Assembly (NCBI GenBank): GCA_023398575.1
Contig: JAEWSC010000064.1
Coordinates: 124,001-188,000 of the forward strand
Direction: 5' to 3'
From: Bacillota bacterium
Lineage (GTDB): Bacteria; Bacillota; Clostridia; Christensenellales; Aristaeellaceae
Length of the DNA: 64,000 nucleotides
The notes beneath the pieces were generated by a model, which searched no databases, had not been told where the DNA came from, and saw only the letters and a list, made by a program, of their open reading frames with translations. A program made the translations under genes and the position numbers. This document shows positions 16,635 through 26,205 of the stretch, piece after piece. Within the stretch, counting starts at the first letter, position 1, and each line of letters starts with the position of its first letter.

Positions 16635-19238
16635 ATGGCCAGCGTTACCCCCATGATGCAGCAGTATCTGAACATTAAGGAACAGTATAAAGACTGCATT
16701 CTCTTTTTCCGTCTAGGCGATTTTTATGAAATGTTTTTTGACGATGCCCACACGGCATCTCGTGAGCTGGAATTGACACTTACGGGAAAAGATTGCGGCC
16801 TAGAGGAACGGGCGCCTATGTGCGGCGTTCCTTTTCATAGTGCCAATGTGTATATTACGAAGCTGATAGAAAAGGGTTACAAGGTTGCCATATGCGAACA
16901 GGTTTCTGACCCCGCGTTGAGCAAGGGCCTGGTAGAACGGGAAGTTGTGCGAATTGTCACACCCGGCACCATTATGGATTCTTCTGTGCTGGATGAGCGA
17001 GAAAACCATTTTTTGTTGTGCGTATACCTAACCGGCATTACTGCCGGCCTTTCATTTGTAGATGTATCTACCGGCGAATTTTTTGTGCATCAATTGCAGC
17101 CTTATCTTGATACTCTGTCGGATGAGGTTTTGCGCATCCGCCCCAATGAAATTATTACCAACGACCTAAATACATTGCGCAAATATATTGGGGTGGATAT
17201 CTCTTGTACAGAGTACAGCCATGCCGCGTTTCTGCCCGCCCAATCAACCAGTGCGCTATGCAGCCACTTTCATTTAAATGATCTCTCTCCATTGGGTCTA
17301 GCTGATGACTACAAGGCTGGTGCGCTGGCTGCCGGAGCGTTGATGCTGTACCTGAATGAGACACAGAAAAACGCCTTGGAGCACATCTCAGGCCTGCGCA
17401 TCTATCCCAGCAGCCAGATCATGCTGCTGGATAAAAGCGCAAGGCGCAATCTGGAATTGACGGAGAGCTTTCGTGGCCGCACGAAAAAAGGTACGCTTTT
17501 ATGGCTGCTGGATCAGACATCTACCGCCATGGGCGGGCGTCTTCTGCGCAGCTGGATTGAACAGCCGCTGGTGGACAAGGAAAAAATCAACCTTCGCCTG
17601 GATGCCGTATCTGCCATCATCAGCCAGCATGTGCTTTGCATGTCACTGTCAGATGAACTGCGTGGAGTGTACGATATTGAAAGGCTACTCAGCCGTGTTT
17701 CCTATAAGAACATCAGCGCCAGAGATTGCCTTGCACTGATGGGTTCTTTAAAAAAGGTTCCATCCATCAAGGAACTGATGGCTTCCCTGGACAGTCCGCT
17801 GCTTAACGGGGTGAAAGCGATGCTTGACCCTATGGAAGAACTGACTGACTTGATTGAGAGGGCCATCCACCCAGATGCACCGCTTGCGATTACCGAGGGC
17901 GGCATTATCAAGGAGGGCTACAGCCAGCGTCTGGACAGCTTAAGAGAGGCTGCTACCAGCGGAAAACAGTGGATATTGGACCTGGAGGCAAAGGAACGCC
18001 AGGAAACCGGCATCAAGAACCTGCGCATTCAGTACAATCGCATATTCGGTTATTATATTGAGGTCACCAAGTCTTATTATGAGCTTGTGCCGCTGCGCTA
18101 TATGCGCAAGCAAACGCTGGCCAACTGTGAGCGGTATATCACACCTGAGCTGCGCGAAATCGAACAGAAAATAGTAGGCGCACAAGAGCAATCTGTCAGG
18201 TTGGAAATGGAGCTGTTTGTATCCATACGCGAGCATATCGCCACGCTGATTGAGCCTATGCAAAAGACGGCACTGGGCCTAAAGACGTTGGATGCCCTGG
18301 TTTCCCTGGCCAAGGTGGCAAGCCACAACCACTATGTCCGGCCCAATCTCACGGAAGATGGAACGCTGAACATTCAGGATGGCCGGCATCCTGTTGTAGA
18401 GCAGACACTTCGGGACGGTGCTTTTGTACCCAATGATACGCAGATGGATAATGACAGCCAGCGTATGCTGATCATTACCGGCCCCAACATGGCCGGCAAA
18501 AGCACATACATGCGGCAGGTGGCGCTGATCGTGCTAATGGCCCATATCGGCAGCTTTGTGCCGGCCAGGGAAGCTGAAATCCCGATTGTAGACCGTATCT
18601 TTACCCGCGTTGGCGCATCCGACGATTTGGCCAGCGGCCAATCCACCTTCATGGTGGAAATGTCTGAGATGGCCTATATCCTGCGCAACGCAACACCCAA
18701 GTCACTGGTGATCCTGGATGAAATAGGCCGCGGGACAAGCACCTTTGACGGGCTCTCCATTGCCTGGGCGGTAGTGGAATACTTGTGTGATAAACGCAAC
18801 GCCGGCGCAAAAACGCTGTTTGCAACTCACTATCATGAGCTTTCCGAGTTGGAGGGGCGACTGGAAGGGGTTCAAAACTATTGCATTTCGGTGAAAGAGC
18901 ACGGGGAAGACGTTATCTTCCTGCGCAAGATTGTAAGAGGCGGCGCAGACAAAAGCTTCGGCGTGCATGTGGCCCGGCTGGCCGGCGTTCCTCAGCCGGT
19001 TTTGATGCGCGCGCACGAAATACAGGCTCGCCTGGAGGTTTCTGATATTAATCAAAACACCATCGGTCAGAACATTTTAGAAGATGGCAAAAAGACGGGC
19101 AGCCAGCAGGTTGGCCTTTTCAACTTTGCTCAAACAGAACTAGTGGAAGAGTTGAAAAATATTGATGTAATGGCATTAACGCCCATGGATGCCATTAACC
19201 ACCTGTTCCGCCTGCGGGAAAAAGCCCGAAAGCTCTAA
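16635..19238 (+). CDS. mutS: DNA mismatch repair protein MutS
   Basis: 867 residues, the standard length. Recognises mismatches and small loops. The N-terminal mismatch-binding domain has the Phe-x-Glu wedge region FRLGDFYEMFFDDA (Phe in FYEMF). Core and clamp domains follow. The C-terminal ABC ATPase has Walker A GPNMAGKSTYM near residue 619, Walker B LVILDEIGRGTS and switch FATHYHEL. CAGGAGG lies upstream of the ATG. mutL follows after 13 bases, so the two repair proteins are coexpressed. Confidence 0.98.
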   Translation: MASVTPMMQQYLNIKEQYKDCILFFRLGDFYEMFFDDAHTASRELELTLTGKDCGLEERAPMCGVPFHSANVYITKLIEKGYKVAICEQVSDPALSKGLVEREVVRIVTPGTIMDSSVLDERENHFLLCVYLTGITAGLSFVDVSTGEFFVHQLQPYLDTLSDEVLRIRPNEIITNDLNTLRKYIGVDISCTEYSHAAFLPAQSTSALCSHFHLNDLSPLGLADDYKAGALAAGALMLYLNETQKNALEHISGLRIYPSSQIMLLDKSARRNLELTESFRGRTKKGTLLWLLDQTSTAMGGRLLRSWIEQPLVDKEKINLRLDAVSAIISQHVLCMSLSDELRGVYDIERLLSRVSYKNISARDCLALMGSLKKVPSIKELMASLDSPLLNGVKAMLDPMEELTDLIERAIHPDAPLAITEGGIIKEGYSQRLDSLREAATSGKQWILDLEAKERQETGIKNLRIQYNRIFGYYIEVTKSYYELVPLRYMRKQTLANCERYITPELREIEQKIVGAQEQSVRLEMELFVSIREHIATLIEPMQKTALGLKTLDALVSLAKVASHNHYVRPNLTEDGTLNIQDGRHPVVEQTLRDGAFVPNDTQMDNDSQRMLIITGPNMAGKSTYMRQVALIVLMAHIGSFVPAREAEIPIVDRIFTRVGASDDLASGQSTFMVEMSEMAYILRNATPKSLVILDEIGRGTSTFDGLSIAWAVVEYLCDKRNAGAKTLFATHYHELSELEGRLEGVQNYCISVKEHGEDVIFLRKIVRGGADKSFGVHVARLAGVPQPVLMRAHEIQARLEVSDINQNTIGQNILEDGKKTGSQQVGLFNFAQTELVEELKNIDVMALTPMDAINHLFRLREKARKL

Positions 19239-19251
19239 GGAGGAGGTTTCC

Positions 19252-21267
19252 ATGCGTCCCATTGAAAAGCTGTCGCCGGAAGTAATCGGAAAAATTGCGG
19301 CCGGCGAAGTGGTGGAGCGTCCCGCTGCCGCCATTAAGGAAATGGCGGAAAACAGCATGGATGCAGGCGCCAGCGCTATTACCATAGAACTAAAGGATGG
19401 GGGAATATCCTATATCCGTGTTACCGACAACGGTACGGGCATCCCTCAGCCGCAAATCCGTATGGCTTTTGAGCGCCATGCCACCAGCAAAATCAACTCT
19501 TCAGAAGATTTGTATCATATAGAGACATTAGGCTTTCGCGGGGAGGCACTGGCTTCCATTGCCGCGGTGAGCCGCGTAACTTGTACCACAAGGGTGAGAG
19601 GTGAGGATACCGGGATCACTGTTGTAAACGAAGGCGGAATGATCAAGGAAATTCGGGAAGCGGCCTGTCCCGAAGGAACAACCTTTGTTGTGAAGGATTT
19701 ATTCTACAATACGCCTGTCCGCTTGAAGTTCCTTAAAAAGCCTGCGACAGAAGCGGCTCTCGTATCTGATCTTGTGATGCGTTTGATTCTATCCAACCCC
19801 GGCATCTCCTATCGCTTAATCAATCAAGGAAAAGTGATTTACCATAGCCCTGGCGATGGTAAGCTGGAATCAGCCGTATTCAGCATTTATGGCAAGGAAA
19901 TGCTCAAATCCATGCGGTTTATTTCAGGTGGATCAAGGGGCCTGTGGCTGGAAGGGTATGTTGGTATTGGCGACAGTGCCCGGGGAAACCGCAGCCACCA
20001 ATCCTTTTTCATCAATGGGCGGTATCTAAAAAGTGCTCTTTTGGCCCAGGCTTTGGAGCAAGGGTGCAAGGAACGGGTGACCATCGGCCATTTTCCAACC
20101 TGTGTACTACACATAAAGATGGCCTTTGAAGCTGTTGATGTAAACGTACATCCAAATAAGCTGGAGGTACGCTTTCAGCATGAAACAGATGTTTTTGAAG
20201 CGGTCAGAGACTTGATTCAGAATGTTTTGCAGCGGGATGAGGCGCTATCGAATATTCCGGAAATGGAATTAGCACCTTCTACCGAGGGTGGACCGGTGTT
20301 TACCAACAGCGTTACAGTCAAAAGTAAGCCATTTGGTGATGGTAAGCCGGATGACAAGCCGGAAGCCTTACCAAATCCTAATACAAGGCATATACCTTTG
20401 GAAATCGATTCTGTAAATCACAACTCAAATATTGCCGAATCAACTTCCATACCTGATACCGCTCAGGTTATTTCACACAAGCCAATCGTTATTCCTATTC
20501 CGGGTGGAAACCAAAACGCAGCCTTGCGGGAAACCTATATGCCTGCATTTATAAGGCCTCCTATCAGACCGGAAACAGTTAATATACCTGCTGCCGAGGA
20601 AGTGATTGTGCGAGAGCCTGCTGCGGCTGTTGCGGATAAGCCTGTTATCAATGCAGTCGAACCAATCTCCGCCCTACCAGAAAAGGATACACGCCCTGAT
20701 ATACGCATCATGGATGTTGTATTTAAGACGTATATACTCATAGAATATGGGGAACAATTGCTGCTGATCGACCAGCACGCGGCCCATGAGCGGCTTTTGT
20801 TCGATCAGATGATGAATGCGTATGACCAGCATACGGCGGCACAGCCGCTTCTCGTACCGCAGGTGGTGACACTGACCCATAAAGAATTGGCAACCCTTGA
20901 GGAAAACCGAGAAGCGCTGCTTCAGACAGGCTTTGAAGTGGATAGCTTTGGCGATCACGCCATACAGATACGGGCAGTACCACTCATACTGGGTCAGCCA
21001 CAAGCGAAAAGCTTTTTCATAGAATTATTGGACCAGCTTGATTCAATGCGCGGTCTGACCAATCTTGAAAAACGCCGTACAGCCATCCTGCAATTGGCGT
21101 GTAAGCGGGCCGTTAAGGGAGGCGAGCGCCTTCCCAGGGTAGAAATTGAAGACCTTGTGCACCGTGCCACAGAGTCCAGCGTTACTCCGACCTGCCCACA
21201 TGGCCGGCCTTTGGTTGTTTCCATAAGCCATCAGGAATTGGACAAACGCTTCAAACGCATTCAATAG
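19252..21267 (+). CDS. mutL: DNA mismatch repair endonuclease MutL
   Basis: 671 residues. The N-terminal GHKL ATPase has ENSMDAG, DNGTGI and GFRGEAL. A Pro/Thr-rich linker (about 340-475) leads to the C-terminal endonuclease/dimer domain. The metal motif begins at Asp507 (DQHAAHERLLFDQ), and CPHGRP is near residue 648; both mark nicking MutL of bacteria lacking MutH. The last acidic position of the DQHA(x)2E(x)4E motif is Asp here. Start ATG 19252 follows AAGGAGGAGG; the longer frame from 19189 overlaps mutS without a site. Confidence 0.97.
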   Translation: MRPIEKLSPEVIGKIAAGEVVERPAAAIKEMAENSMDAGASAITIELKDGGISYIRVTDNGTGIPQPQIRMAFERHATSKINSSEDLYHIETLGFRGEALASIAAVSRVTCTTRVRGEDTGITVVNEGGMIKEIREAACPEGTTFVVKDLFYNTPVRLKFLKKPATEAALVSDLVMRLILSNPGISYRLINQGKVIYHSPGDGKLESAVFSIYGKEMLKSMRFISGGSRGLWLEGYVGIGDSARGNRSHQSFFINGRYLKSALLAQALEQGCKERVTIGHFPTCVLHIKMAFEAVDVNVHPNKLEVRFQHETDVFEAVRDLIQNVLQRDEALSNIPEMELAPSTEGGPVFTNSVTVKSKPFGDGKPDDKPEALPNPNTRHIPLEIDSVNHNSNIAESTSIPDTAQVISHKPIVIPIPGGNQNAALRETYMPAFIRPPIRPETVNIPAAEEVIVREPAAAVADKPVINAVEPISALPEKDTRPDIRIMDVVFKTYILIEYGEQLLLIDQHAAHERLLFDQMMNAYDQHTAAQPLLVPQVVTLTHKELATLEENREALLQTGFEVDSFGDHAIQIRAVPLILGQPQAKSFFIELLDQLDSMRGLTNLEKRRTAILQLACKRAVKGGERLPRVEIEDLVHRATESSVTPTCPHGRPLVVSISHQELDKRFKRIQ

Positions 21268-21285
21268 CCGGAAGGAAGTACCGCC

Positions 21286-22221
21286 GTGTCGCATAAGCCG
21301 CCCTTGATTGCAATTGCCGGCCCTACTGCCAGCGGGAAGACCAGTCTTTCCATAGCGCTATGCCACAAGCTAAACGGCGAAGTGGTGGCTATGGATTCCA
21401 TGCAGGTTTACAAATACATGGATATCGGCACTGCAAAACCCACCCTTGAGGAACAGGCCGGCATAGCCCATCATATGCTGGACGTGGTTGATCCAAAAAA
21501 TGCATTTTCCGTTGCGGATTACGCAGCGCAGGCGAAAATTTGCATACAAGAGATACAGGATAGGGGCAAAATTCCCGTGCTGACTGGCGGAACGGGGTTG
21601 TACTTAAAAGCCGTAACCACTAGCATGGAGTTGGGTGGGACACAAGGTGATCTTGAAATACGTCAGCGGCTTACAGCCCTATCCCAAGAGGAAAACGGGG
21701 TAGATACGCTGGTTGACATGTTGATGAAGGCTGATCCCATTACTGCCAACCGGCTGCACAGAAACGACCTTCGCCGCATCATACGGGCGTTGGAAGTGTA
21801 CGAAATCACAGGCCATCCATTTTCCGATCAGCAAAAGGAAGAACAAGCGGATTGTCCCTACACTCTATGCATTCTTGGTATGATGATAGAGCGAGAGATT
21901 CTCTATCGGCGTATTGATCAAAGAGTGGATGAGATGATGCGGCTTGGTCTTTATGATGAAGTAGAGAAACTAATTGGTTTGGGCGTTCCGCCTGAAGCTC
22001 AATCAATGCAAGGACTTGGGTACAAGGAAATAGTACCTGTCTTGCAAGGAAAGCAGCCTCTACATCATGCAATTGATGCGATAAAGCTAGGTACGCGCCA
22101 TTATGCCAAGCGGCAGATGACCTGGTTTCGACGTACGGAAGGGATTCATTGGCTGGATGCACTATCAGAAGGCTTGACAGATAAAGCGCTTCGTCAGATA
22201 CAAAATGGTCTAAATACTTGA
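21286..22221 (+). CDS. miaA: tRNA dimethylallyltransferase
   Basis: 311 residues. Transfers dimethylallyl from DMAPP to A37 of tRNAs, giving i6A, the substrate of MiaB encoded upstream. P-loop GPTASGKTSL is at residues 11-20; DSMQVYKYMDIGTAKP and GGTGLYLKAV are family motifs. Start is GTG 21286 with GGAAGGAAG nine bases upstream. It follows mutL by 18 bases, as in B. subtilis and other Firmicutes; hfq, the common next gene, is not present. Confidence 0.97.
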   Translation: MSHKPPLIAIAGPTASGKTSLSIALCHKLNGEVVAMDSMQVYKYMDIGTAKPTLEEQAGIAHHMLDVVDPKNAFSVADYAAQAKICIQEIQDRGKIPVLTGGTGLYLKAVTTSMELGGTQGDLEIRQRLTALSQEENGVDTLVDMLMKADPITANRLHRNDLRRIIRALEVYEITGHPFSDQQKEEQADCPYTLCILGMMIEREILYRRIDQRVDEMMRLGLYDEVEKLIGLGVPPEAQSMQGLGYKEIVPVLQGKQPLHHAIDAIKLGTRHYAKRQMTWFRRTEGIHWLDALSEGLTDKALRQIQNGLNT

Positions 22222-22228
22222 GAGAGTC

Positions 22229-23491
22229 ATGAGGAAAATCGACATGCCCATCAATTTCGATCAACTGATTCAGCAGGCTCAAGTAGACTGCCAAAGCGTA
22301 TTTTCAGCATTGGAAGAAGTAGAACTATACAATACAACGCGTGTTCTGGATGCTATGCAAAAGCATCAGGTGGCGGCGCGCCATTTTGCACCGACAACAG
22401 GATATGGGTATGGTGATATCGGCCGCGACACCTTGGAAGCAATTTTTGCGGATGTCTTTGGCACTGAAGCTGCCATTGTACGCCCACATATCGCATCGGG
22501 AACACATGCGCTTTCATTGTGCCTGTTCGGCCTGCTTTTACCTGGCGATCACTTGCTGTCTGCTTCCGGGAAGCCATATGACACGTTGGATGGCGTCATA
22601 GGTATTGCAGGTGATGAGCCAGGCTCGTTGAAGGAAATGAATGTTTCCTACAGTCATGTGGAGTTGGGCGGTGACGGCGGGCTTGATCTTGAAGCGATCA
22701 AACAGGCGATGCGTCCCAATACAAAGGTGGTTATGGTGCAGCGTAGCCGGGGCTATGCCTGGCGGAATTCGCTTACGCCGGAGGATATATACCCTTTGGC
22801 TAATATGCTCCATAGCGAATATCCCGGCGTGATTTTGATGGTGGATAATTGCTATGGTGAGTTTGTCAGGAAAACAGAGCCAAGCCATCATGGAGCGGAT
22901 GTTGTTGTCGGCAGTCTAATTAAAAATCCTGGCGGTGGATTGGCACCTACCGGTGGATATATCGCCGGCAACGAAAAGTGCATCCGCCGCATTGCCTCCC
23001 GGCTGACTGCGCCAGGCGTCGGGCAGGAGGTAGGCTCTTACGCTGGCAGTTACCAACCCTTTTATCAAGGCCTATTTATGGCACCACATATTGTGATGCA
23101 GGCATTGAAAACAGCCATTCTTGCTGCCCGCAGCTTTGAACTTCTGGGCATGAATACCACCCCTTCCGCCTTTGCAGAGCGCTCTGATATTATTCAGGCC
23201 ATCCAAATGCAATCGCCAGACCGTTTGATTGCCTTTTGTCAGGGCATCCAGGCCGCCTCACCGGTAGATAGCATGGCAGTTCCGGAACCCTGGGATATGC
23301 CTGGCTATCAAAACCAGGTGATTATGGCTGCTGGTACGTTTGTCTCAGGCGCATCCATTGAGCTCAGCGCTGATGCGCCCATGAGGGAGCCGTTTATTGC
23401 CTATCTTCAGGGAGGGCTGACCTTTAGTCATGGCAGAATTGCGCTGCATAAGGCGCTTACCCATATGCAAAAAAGTGGCTGTCTGAAATAA
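22229..23491 (+). CDS. PLP-dependent methionine gamma-lyase-like protein (PF06838 family)
   Basis: 420 residues, homologous to B. subtilis YnbB and to proteins annotated as aluminium resistance or cystathionine beta-lyase-like. Fold-type I PLP enzyme: the aldimine Lys is likely Lys232 (GSLIKNPGGG), with substrate-loop residues TGYGYGDIGRDT near 50. The reaction is unproven. Start is ambiguous: ATG 22229 has a poor site; ATG 22244, five codons later, has AGGAAA eight bases ahead. It follows miaA by seven bases, as in many Firmicutes where ynbB lies shortly after miaA, so it may be the last gene of the mutS operon. Confidence 0.88.
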   Translation: MRKIDMPINFDQLIQQAQVDCQSVFSALEEVELYNTTRVLDAMQKHQVAARHFAPTTGYGYGDIGRDTLEAIFADVFGTEAAIVRPHIASGTHALSLCLFGLLLPGDHLLSASGKPYDTLDGVIGIAGDEPGSLKEMNVSYSHVELGGDGGLDLEAIKQAMRPNTKVVMVQRSRGYAWRNSLTPEDIYPLANMLHSEYPGVILMVDNCYGEFVRKTEPSHHGADVVVGSLIKNPGGGLAPTGGYIAGNEKCIRRIASRLTAPGVGQEVGSYAGSYQPFYQGLFMAPHIVMQALKTAILAARSFELLGMNTTPSAFAERSDIIQAIQMQSPDRLIAFCQGIQAASPVDSMAVPEPWDMPGYQNQVIMAAGTFVSGASIELSADAPMREPFIAYLQGGLTFSHGRIALHKALTHMQKSGCLK

Positions 23492-23552
23492 GATGTATCC
23501 TTCATGAATCCACAAGCTTCTGTCATATAATTGGCAGAAGGGAGTGGATATT

Positions 23553-24269
23553 ATGCCAAATCAGCCTTTACCCAAGGCTCAGGTAAAGCCCATGCATGTG
23601 GTGAAAAGATCATCACAAGCGAATGGGCCTGTATTGGTAACCCCTCAGCAAACAGAACCAGAAAAAACATTGGAATGGATTACGCCCAAAAAGAAAAGCT
23701 TCGTCGAAAGCCTAACGCGCAACGTGGCCGTGGCAGCGGCGTTGCTATTGTTTGTGGTTGCGGTGAGAAATGCCGCAGTTCCAGAAGCGAAGGATGTGTT
23801 TACCGCCGTCAAGGATAGCGTGAACATGAACCTGGATGAAACACTGGGGAAGCTATCCTTCGTCAGTAATCTGCTACCTGAATCTGCATTGGTTTTCTGG
23901 AGTAATGATGAAGCTATTCAGGTCACGGCGCCAGTCCATGGAGATGTGGTACATACCTTCAGCGAAGAGGAACCGTATGTGGGTCTTCTTGGCGTTTCCA
24001 ACGATGTGCATGCCGCAGCGGATGGGGAAGTGATGAACATCGCCCATGGCGATGGTGAAGAACGCATTATGCGTGTGCGTCACGATGACGGATTAGAGAC
24101 AATCTATGGAAACTTGTCACAGTGTTATGTGGAAGAAGGCGATCAAGTATACGAGGGCGATGTCATTGGTGAAACCGCCGATAAGCAGCCTGTATACTTC
24201 GAAGTGCGCAGAAGCGGGCGGTCTGTAGACCCTGTTCCTTTAATGAAGGAAGTGGTGGCTGAGCCGTGA
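23553..24269 (+). CDS. SpoIVFA-like degenerate M23 membrane protein
   Basis: 238 residues: basic cytoplasmic N-terminus, one membrane segment near residues 55-73 (VAVAAALLLFVVAV), then an extracytoplasmic domain with the LytM/M23 fold (about 130-230). Zinc ligands are lost: the HxxxD site reads LGVSND, and the terminal HxH reads YGNL, so peptidase activity is unlikely. In B. subtilis SpoIVFA holds the protease SpoIVFB inactive in the mother-cell forespore membrane. The next gene encodes such a protease and overlaps by four bases (GTGA), which supports that role. Start ATG 23553 follows AAGGGAG; GTG 23544 lies too close to it. Confidence 0.8.
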   Translation: MPNQPLPKAQVKPMHVVKRSSQANGPVLVTPQQTEPEKTLEWITPKKKSFVESLTRNVAVAAALLLFVVAVRNAAVPEAKDVFTAVKDSVNMNLDETLGKLSFVSNLLPESALVFWSNDEAIQVTAPVHGDVVHTFSEEEPYVGLLGVSNDVHAAADGEVMNIAHGDGEERIMRVRHDDGLETIYGNLSQCYVEEGDQVYEGDVIGETADKQPVYFEVRRSGRSVDPVPLMKEVVAEP

Positions 24270-25147
24270 AAGCGCTGGAAATCAACAACACCAGGGTCCG
24301 CATCCATCCGCTTGCCCTTATCGGGGCTATTGTTTGTATCGGCATGGGGCAAGGGAGTGCAGTGCTCGCTGCGCTGCTGGCACTATTATTTCACGAACTG
24401 GCGCACATATTTACTGCAAAGGCATTCCGGTTGGCTGTGCCTGAGGTGGAGATTACTCCCTTTGGCGGTGTAGCGCATATGGAGGACATCAGCCAGGCAA
24501 CGCCTATGCAGCAATTTCTGGTGTCGGCGGCAGGCCCTTTAATGAGCTGGCTATGCTGCCTTGTATGCGCTGGGCTATTACAGTTGCAGTGGATCTCCCT
24601 ATATCAGATTGAGGGGTTTTTGCGCTGGAACCTTTTGCTTTTATGCTTCAATCTTTTGCCTGTGCTGCCTTTGGACGGCGGCCGCATGCTGCAGGCTGTG
24701 TTAACCCCGCTTATCGGTTGGCAAAAGGCCATGCGTATATTGGCGGCTGCGGGTATTTGCCTCGGCCTTGCCATGAACGCGTTGGCAGTTTGGGGGGCCA
24801 TACATGGTGCGGCAAACCTCTCGCTGGTTATCGCCGGATGTTACCTCATGTATGCCGCACATATCAGCAGATCCATGTCATCCATTCAATGCATACATGG
24901 TGTCATTTCGAAAAAGACAAGGCTCGATCGGGAGAAGACACTTCAGGTGGAGTGGTTTGGCGCATCAGGAAAAGTTACCGTACGGGATATATATCGCAGA
25001 ATGTCGCCCGGAAAGTATCACAGGGTTATTGTTTTGGACGAGGATGGGCTCAGCAGCATAGGGGAATTGGATGATGGGGTACTTGTCAACGCTTTACTCG
25101 ATACGCCGCAGGAAACGCTTGCGTCCTTGTTGGCAGCAAAAAAATAA
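24266..25147 (+). CDS. spoIVFB: SpoIVFB-like site-2 intramembrane metalloprotease (M50)
   Basis: 293 residues. Membrane zinc protease with HELAH at residues 43-47 and the third ligand in LPLDGGR (Asp137). About six hydrophobic segments are followed by a C-terminal CBS-like domain (about 225-293). In B. subtilis SpoIVFB removes the pro-sequence of sigma-K in the mother cell, late in sporulation. GTG start overlaps the SpoIVFA-like stop. Pairing with a degenerate M23 protein distinguishes it from general M50 proteases. No sigK is seen in this window. Confidence 0.88.
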   Translation: MKALEINNTRVRIHPLALIGAIVCIGMGQGSAVLAALLALLFHELAHIFTAKAFRLAVPEVEITPFGGVAHMEDISQATPMQQFLVSAAGPLMSWLCCLVCAGLLQLQWISLYQIEGFLRWNLLLLCFNLLPVLPLDGGRMLQAVLTPLIGWQKAMRILAAAGICLGLAMNALAVWGAIHGAANLSLVIAGCYLMYAAHISRSMSSIQCIHGVISKKTRLDREKTLQVEWFGASGKVTVRDIYRRMSPGKYHRVIVLDEDGLSSIGELDDGVLVNALLDTPQETLASLLAAKK

Positions 25148-25171
25148 AGACGCATAGGAAAATGCGTCTTT
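25146..25171. terminator. Bidirectional terminator, spoIVFB / tRNA-Trp
   Basis: AAAGACGCAT (25146-25155) pairs with ATGCGTCTTT (25162-25171). T-rich sequence follows in both directions. It serves the convergent spoIVFB (+) and tRNA (-) genes. Confidence 0.87.
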
Positions 25172-25245
25172 TGGCAGGGGCAGAAGGACTCGAACCCTCA
25201 ACAAAGGTTTTGGAGACCCACGTGTTACCATTACACCATGCCCCT
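25172..25245 (-). tRNA. tRNA-Trp (anticodon CCA)
   Basis: A 74-base cloverleaf reads on the minus strand from 25245 to 25172. The acceptor stem is AGGGGCA/TGCCCCT, and the CCA end is encoded. The D stem is GTGT/ACAC, the anticodon loop CTCCAAA with CCA at 34-36, and the T loop TTCGAGT. Sequence closely follows the known Firmicutes tRNA-Trp. It is a lone tRNA with its own consensus promoter and terminator. The anticodon stem has one T-T mismatch at its base. Confidence 0.97.
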
Positions 25246-25263
25246 AAGTGCCGAACGAATTAT

Positions 25264-25292
25264 ATTATACCTTGCACAAGACATACTGTCAA
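25264..25292 (-). promoter_or_regulatory. Consensus promoter of tRNA-Trp
   Basis: On the minus strand TTGACA (25292-25287), 17-base spacer, TATAAT (25269-25264): a perfect housekeeping promoter, as expected for a stable RNA gene. Confidence 0.95.
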
Positions 25293-25325
25293 TATGAAAT
25301 TTGGCTTTTGTGTGGAAAAAAGGAA

Positions 25326-25354
25326 TGGATAATGCTGTAACCCTATGGTATAAT
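25326..25354 (+). promoter_or_regulatory. Extended -10 promoter of proC
   Basis: TATGGTATAAT (25344-25354) is a perfect -10 with a TRTG extension. The -35 is weak (TGGATA, 25326-25331), spacer 17. Confidence 0.75.
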
Positions 25355-25380
25355 CAAGTTCGTGGAAAGGGGAACTGCTG

Positions 25381-26184
25381 ATGAAGATTGGGTTCCTAGG
25401 TGCCGGAAACATGGCTGGCGCCATCCTTCAGGGTTTATTGGAAAAAGGCTTTACACAGGGTGCAAACATCATGATTTCTCGTCGCGATCCCGCAAAACGG
25501 GTTGAGCTGGCGAAAAATTATGGTGTTTTGGCAGCGGATAGCAATGTTCATCTTGTTAAGGCTTGCGACATTATCGTGCTTGCGGTAAAGCCGATATTTC
25601 TCAAGCAGGTCATTGATGAAATCAAACCATATATTGAGGACAAGCCAGTCATATCCATTGCTGCAGGCTGGACATTTGCTGCATTAAAGGAAGCTTTCGC
25701 ACCTTATATGCCCCCGCTTTTAAGGGTATCGGTAAACACACCTGTATTGGTGGGGGAAGGTTCCACCATCTTGTGTGAAGAAACAACTTTTCCAGAAGAA
25801 GTACATTCCTGGACCAAAGAAATGTTTTCAGCCCTTGGCACCGTACGGATTTTGCCAGAAAGGCTATTTGATGCAGTAGTGGCCATCAGCGGCAGCGGTG
25901 TTGCCTATGTTTATACCTTTATTGAGGCGCTAGGGGATGGCGCTGTGCGCTTGGGGCTGCCTAGGGATGCGGCGTACGAACTGGCGGCACAGACAATGAT
26001 CGGAGCCGGAAAAATGGTACTTGAGACCAAGGCGCATCCAGGAGCACTAAAAGATGCTGTTTGTTCGCCGGCCGGCAGCACCATTGAGGCAATTTATGAA
26101 CTGGAGAAAAACGGCTTCCGAGGCATTGTGATGGCCGCTATGGACGCCTGTGCAGAGAAGCTAAAGAAAATGGCTTCCAAATGA
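25381..26184 (+). CDS. proC: Pyrroline-5-carboxylate reductase
   Basis: 267 residues. Last step of proline synthesis: NAD(P)H reduction of pyrroline-5-carboxylate. The Rossmann motif GFLGAGNMAGAIL (residues 4-16), VKPIFLKQVI, and the C-terminal signature KDAVCSPAGSTIEAI are all family hallmarks. Start ATG 25381 follows AAAGGGGAA. It has its own promoter; rnhA follows 21 bases later and is probably cotranscribed. proA and proB are not in the window. Confidence 0.97.
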   Translation: MKIGFLGAGNMAGAILQGLLEKGFTQGANIMISRRDPAKRVELAKNYGVLAADSNVHLVKACDIIVLAVKPIFLKQVIDEIKPYIEDKPVISIAAGWTFAALKEAFAPYMPPLLRVSVNTPVLVGEGSTILCEETTFPEEVHSWTKEMFSALGTVRILPERLFDAVVAISGSGVAYVYTFIEALGDGAVRLGLPRDAAYELAAQTMIGAGKMVLETKAHPGALKDAVCSPAGSTIEAIYELEKNGFRGIVMAAMDACAEKLKKMASK

Positions 26185-26205
26185 CAAAAGGAGAGTTATC
26201 ATTTC

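Noticed and set aside
23524..23531. CATATAAT before the SpoIVFA-like gene as a sigma-E -10 element
   Set aside because: It resembles the sigma-E -10, but no matching -35 element was seen at the right spacing, and sigma-A could also use TATAAT here.
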